Assembly: GCF_017976235.1 (NCBI RefSeq)
Contig: NZ_JACVHC010000003.1
Coordinates: 558,001-622,000, forward strand
DNA length: 64,000 nt
Reading direction: 5' to 3'
Source of the DNA: Pseudomonas anatoliensis
GTDB lineage: Bacteria; Pseudomonadota; Gammaproteobacteria; Pseudomonadales; Pseudomonadaceae
In this document: one piece after another, positions 61,336-64,000 of the stretch
How positions within the stretch are numbered: position 1 is the first letter of the stretch
How the letters are laid out: the number at the start of each line of letters is the position of its first letter
Position numbers and translations under genes: made by a program
The notes under the pieces: model-generated
The model's input: only the letters and a program-made list of their open reading frames with translations
Told to the model about the DNA's origin: nothing
Database searches by the model: none

Positions 61336-62676
61336 ATGGACCCTTCCCCTGGCTTGTCCCTCGCAACAATATTCGCCGATTTCGGCATGATCCTTTTTGC
61401 TCTGATCCTGGTTTTGCTCAACGGCTTTTTCGTTGCGGCAGAATTCGCCATGGTCAAACTGCGCTCGACCCGGGTCGAGGCCATCGCTGACAAGAACGGC
61501 TGGCGCGGGCACATCCTGCGCACCGTACACAGTCAGCTCGATGCGTACCTTTCGGCGTGTCAGCTCGGTATCACCCTCGCCTCGCTTGGTCTGGGCTGGG
61601 TGGGTGAGCCCGCGTTTGCGCACATTCTCGAACCGCTGCTGGAAAGCGTTGGCGTGCAGTCGCCTGAAGTGATCAAAGGCGTGTCGTTCTTCGCCGCGTT
61701 TTTCGTCATTTCGTATCTGCACATCGTGGTTGGTGAGCTGGCGCCCAAATCGTGGGCGATCCGCAAACCCGAGCTGCTGTCGCTGTGGACGGCGGTGCCG
61801 CTGTACCTGTTCTACTGGGCGATGTACCCGGCGATCTACCTGCTCAACGCCAGCGCCAACGCGATTCTGCGTATCGCCGGCCAGGGTGAACCCGGCCCGC
61901 ATCATGAACACCATTACAGCCGCGAAGAACTGAAACTGATCCTGCACTCCAGCCGTGGCCAAGATCCCAGCGACCAGGGCATGCGCGTTTTGGCCTCGGC
62001 GGTGGAGATGGGCGAACTGGAAGTGGTCGACTGGGCCAACTCCCGCGAAGACCTGATCACGCTGGAATTCAACGCGCCGCTGAAAGAAATCCTGGCGATG
62101 TTCCGTCGCCACAAGTTCAGCCGTTATCCGGTGTACGACAGCGAGCGTCAGGAGTTCGTCGGCCTGCTGCACATCAAGGATCTGCTGCTGGAGCTGGCAG
62201 CGCTGGATCACATTCCCGAGTCGTTCAACCTGGCTGAACTGACCCGCCCGCTGGAGCGCGTGTCGCGGCACATGCCGCTGTCGCAGCTGCTGGAGCAGTT
62301 CCGCAAGGGCGGCTCGCACTTCGCCGTGGTCGAGGAGGCTGACGGCAACATCATCGGCTACCTGACCATGGAAGACGTGCTGGAAGTGCTGGTCGGCGAT
62401 ATTCAGGACGAACACCGCAAGGCTGAGCGCGGCATCCTCGCCTATCAGCCGGGCAAGCTGCTGGTGCGCGGCGACACGCCATTGTTCAAGGTTGAACGCC
62501 TGCTGGGGATCGACCTGGACCACATCGAAGCCGAAACCCTCGCTGGCCTGGTCTATGAAACCCTGAAACGGGTGCCGGAAGAGGAAGAAGTGCTGGAAGT
62601 CGAAGGCTTGCGGATCATCATCAAGAAGATGAAAGGGCCGAAGATTGTGCTGGCGAAGGTGTTGATGCTGGATTAA
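61336..62676 (+). CDS. CNNM/CBS-domain HlyC/CorC family transporter
   Basis: The 446-residue inner-membrane protein has an N-terminal CNNM (DUF21) domain with about four membrane segments (1-190, including FVAAEFAMVKLRSTRVEA and ACQLGITLASLGLGWVGEPA), a CBS pair (about 205-345, FRRHKFSRYPVYDSERQEF, GGSHFAVVEEADGNIIGYLT) and a C-terminal CorC/HlyC transport-associated domain (VRGDTPLFKVERLLGID). Related proteins take part in Mg or Co transport, though older annotations call them hemolysins. In P. aeruginosa a homologue likewise follows phoR. Confidence 0.93.
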   Translation: MDPSPGLSLATIFADFGMILFALILVLLNGFFVAAEFAMVKLRSTRVEAIADKNGWRGHILRTVHSQLDAYLSACQLGITLASLGLGWVGEPAFAHILEPLLESVGVQSPEVIKGVSFFAAFFVISYLHIVVGELAPKSWAIRKPELLSLWTAVPLYLFYWAMYPAIYLLNASANAILRIAGQGEPGPHHEHHYSREELKLILHSSRGQDPSDQGMRVLASAVEMGELEVVDWANSREDLITLEFNAPLKEILAMFRRHKFSRYPVYDSERQEFVGLLHIKDLLLELAALDHIPESFNLAELTRPLERVSRHMPLSQLLEQFRKGGSHFAVVEEADGNIIGYLTMEDVLEVLVGDIQDEHRKAERGILAYQPGKLLVRGDTPLFKVERLLGIDLDHIEAETLAGLVYETLKRVPEEEEVLEVEGLRIIIKKMKGPKIVLAKVLMLD

Positions 62677-62695
62677 TGGGAGTTTGGGGGGCTCT

Positions 62696-62824
62696 TGTGG
62701 CGAGGGGATTTATCCCCGATGGGCTGCGAAGCGGCCCCAAACCCTGCAGCTCTGTACTTACTGACTGCATTGAATGGTTCTGGGACGGCTACGCCGTCCA
62801 TCGGGGATAAATCCCCTCGCCACA
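62696..62824. repeat. Palindromic repeat (GGGGATTTATCCCC family)
   Basis: Perfect 27-nt inverted arms lie at 62696-62722 and 62798-62824 around 75 bases with a GGGCTGCGAAGCGGCCCC-type inner palindrome. It is the intact relative of the element at 5385-5530. It lies between the convergent CNNM and M23 genes. Confidence 0.85.
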
Positions 62825-62863
62825 GAATCCCTCGCCACAAAAACCCTCAACACCCTATCGCGC

Positions 62864-63760
62864 CTACTGCTTGCCCAACGCAAAGTTGGGCAACGCCCCC
62901 AGCGGCTGGTTGAACTGATACGGAATCGACACCAGCCCCGCGCCGCTGTTGCGCTGCACCACAAAGTGCAGGTGCGGGCCACTGCTGTTGCCGGTATTGC
63001 CCGACAGCGCCAACGGACTGCCCACTTTCACCCGCTGCCCTTCGCGCACACTCACCGAACCTTGCTTGAGATGCAGGTACACGCCCATCGTGCCGTCGTC
63101 GTGCAGCACCCGCACGAAATTGCCGGATGCATCATTGCCGCGCCCGTTCTGCGAATTCTCGGTCTTTACCACCACGCCGGCCCGCGCCGCGATAATCGGC
63201 GTGCCGACCGGCATGGCGATGTCCATTGCATATTTGTTCTTCGGCCCATAGTGGCTGTATTGGCCGTTGGCACCCTGACTCAAGCGGAACGGTCCACCAC
63301 GCCACGGCAGCGGATAACGATAGCCCTGGGCCGCTCCTGAAGGATCGCCGAGGGAATAGTGAAACTGCGGCGAATACACCAATGGCTGGCCGCCGGACAC
63401 CGCTTTGAGCAACGCCAACCGCGTATTGCTGCGCGCCGGCAACACCCGGCGAATGGTTTGAGTCGGCGCGCCACGCACGTTGCTCAGCCCGGTAAACGCC
63501 AGCGCTATCTCAACCGGCGCATACAGGTCATTGCGCACGAACACCACGTCGACGCCCTTCTGTTTCTTGATGTCGAGGTAGACCTGGCGCTCGAGGCGCT
63601 CGACCATTCGGTCCTGAAACACGAACACCTTCGCACCTTTGCTCGGACGGTCGCTGTACGAGACCACGCCGTTGGCATCGGTGGATTTGTAGATGGTCAT
63701 TGCCACAGCCAGGTTGGAGGCCATGACCAAACCACAGAAAAACAGCAGGCGCGCGAGCAT
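62864..63760 (-). CDS. Exported M23-family peptidase with N-terminal DUF4124
   Basis: The 298-residue protein has a signal peptide (SNLAVA), a DUF4124 domain (about 20-60, IYKSTDANGVVSYSDRPSKG), a linker and a complete LytM/M23 domain: SHYGPKNKYAMDIAMPVGTP with the His/Asp zinc ligands, GVYLHLKQGS, and SSGPHLHFVVQ with the HxH motif. It probably cuts peptide cross-links in peptidoglycan or acts as an amidase activator. Its intact motifs contrast with the degenerate M23-like motifs of the protein at 20062-22947. ATG 63760 is preferred to TTG 63766. Confidence 0.9.
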   Translation of the reverse strand: MLARLLFFCGLVMASNLAVAMTIYKSTDANGVVSYSDRPSKGAKVFVFQDRMVERLERQVYLDIKKQKGVDVVFVRNDLYAPVEIALAFTGLSNVRGAPTQTIRRVLPARSNTRLALLKAVSGGQPLVYSPQFHYSLGDPSGAAQGYRYPLPWRGGPFRLSQGANGQYSHYGPKNKYAMDIAMPVGTPIIAARAGVVVKTENSQNGRGNDASGNFVRVLHDDGTMGVYLHLKQGSVSVREGQRVKVGSPLALSGNTGNSSGPHLHFVVQRNSGAGLVSIPYQFNQPLGALPNFALGKQ

Positions 63761-63859
63761 GGGCAAGAGTCTGTCGAAGTAAGGCCTGGGAAAGAGCCTA
63801 GCAGGTGAGACAGACCAGGGTAGTCGAGAGATGTTTCAAATTTGGCACAGCCCAAAGCA

Positions 63860-63932
63860 AAAGATCGCAGCCTTCGGCAGCTCCTACATTGGAATGTGAT
63901 CCCTGTAGGAGCTGCCGCAGGCTGCGATCTTT
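63860..63932. repeat. Palindromic repeat (GCAGCCTTCGGCAGC family)
   Basis: Inverted 29-nt arms lie at 63860-63888 and 63904-63932 with one mismatch and a 15-base loop. It is the same family as 585-660, placed just after the stop codon of the last, partial gene. Confidence 0.85.
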
Positions 63933-63945
63933 CGGGGCGCCCCGC

Positions 63946-64000
63946 TTACGCGCCGGGTACGAAGTGCTTCTGCGCCGTGCCGCGGGCGATCAGGCGGGAG
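63946..64000 (-). CDS. 3' end of a gene cut by the window edge
   Basis: The last 17 codons (SRLIARGTAQKHFVPGA) and TAA at 63946-63948 lie on the minus strand. The fragment is too short to identify. By recalled synteny with P. aeruginosa, where a response regulator gene lies between the M23 peptidase gene and phoU, it may be that regulator. Confidence 0.4.
   Translation of the reverse strand, partial: SRLIARGTAQKHFVPGA

Noticed and set aside
1..64000. tRNA, rRNA, CRISPR array, insertion sequence or prophage genes
   Set aside because: No cloverleaf, regularly spaced repeat, transposase or phage-structural gene was recognised; phage-tail-like proteins present all belong to the T6SS.

Overview
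This 64 kb window looks like a chromosomal segment of a Pseudomonas species, most likely from the fluorescens group. The grounds are GC-rich housekeeping genes, several families of Pseudomonas-type intergenic palindromes, and a backbone order (oxyR, recG ... HU, rubredoxin reductase, rubredoxin, ubiC, ubiA, phoB, phoR, CNNM protein, M23 peptidase) that I recall from P. aeruginosa PAO1 around PA5344-PA5365. Species-level identity cannot be fixed from the sequence alone. I see no tRNA, rRNA, CRISPR array or insertion sequence.

Layout. (1) 1-5.9 kb is backbone: a truncated tonB, oxyR, recG, a YbaK-HDOD fusion and a small SCP2-like gene. (2) 6.1-18.9 kb is accessory. It holds two DUF6124-type genes on the plus strand that share a structured leader. 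A long, tightly packed minus-strand gene train encodes many small proteins with signal peptides (two LprI/DUF1311 lysozyme-inhibitor-like proteins, two XAC2610-like proteins, two proteins with a shared C-terminal TPR-like module, and several unknowns). Within the train sit a membrane-anchored TIGR01777 epimerase and an alpha/beta-hydrolase fused to a PEP-synthase/rifampin-phosphotransferase-like module. (3) 19.2-48.9 kb is a complete HSI-2-like type VI secretion locus on the minus strand: tssA-B-C-E, an inserted PAAR/effector/membrane-protein cassette, tssF-G-H, an RpoN-dependent activator, a tiny lipoprotein, an FHA protein, tssJ-K-L-M, a PP2C phosphatase, a Ser/Thr kinase, vgrG, a 961-residue putative cell-wall effector and its putative periplasmic immunity protein. 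No hcp is present. (4) 49.6-54.9 kb, divergent, encodes a VgrG fused to a DUF2235 phospholipase-type domain, a DUF2931 lipoprotein and a second exported protein. (5) 55.0-64 kb returns to backbone: HU, rubredoxin system, ubiC-ubiA, a COG4315 protein, phoB-phoR behind a Pho box, a CNNM/CBS protein, an M23 peptidase and the end of another gene.

How it fits together. The T6SS can build the phage-tail-like injector, and at least three cargo routes are encoded beside it: VgrG plus the 961-residue cell-wall effector, PAAR plus a DUF6402-like protein, and the VgrG-phospholipase fusion. Each has a downstream exported or membrane-anchored candidate immunity protein. The bank of exported inhibitor-like proteins at 7-18.9 kb is related in sequence (shared TPR-like module) or in family type (LprI, XAC2610-like) to such immunity proteins. 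I infer that it protects the cell wall against incoming lytic effectors. That link is a hypothesis, not something the sequence proves.
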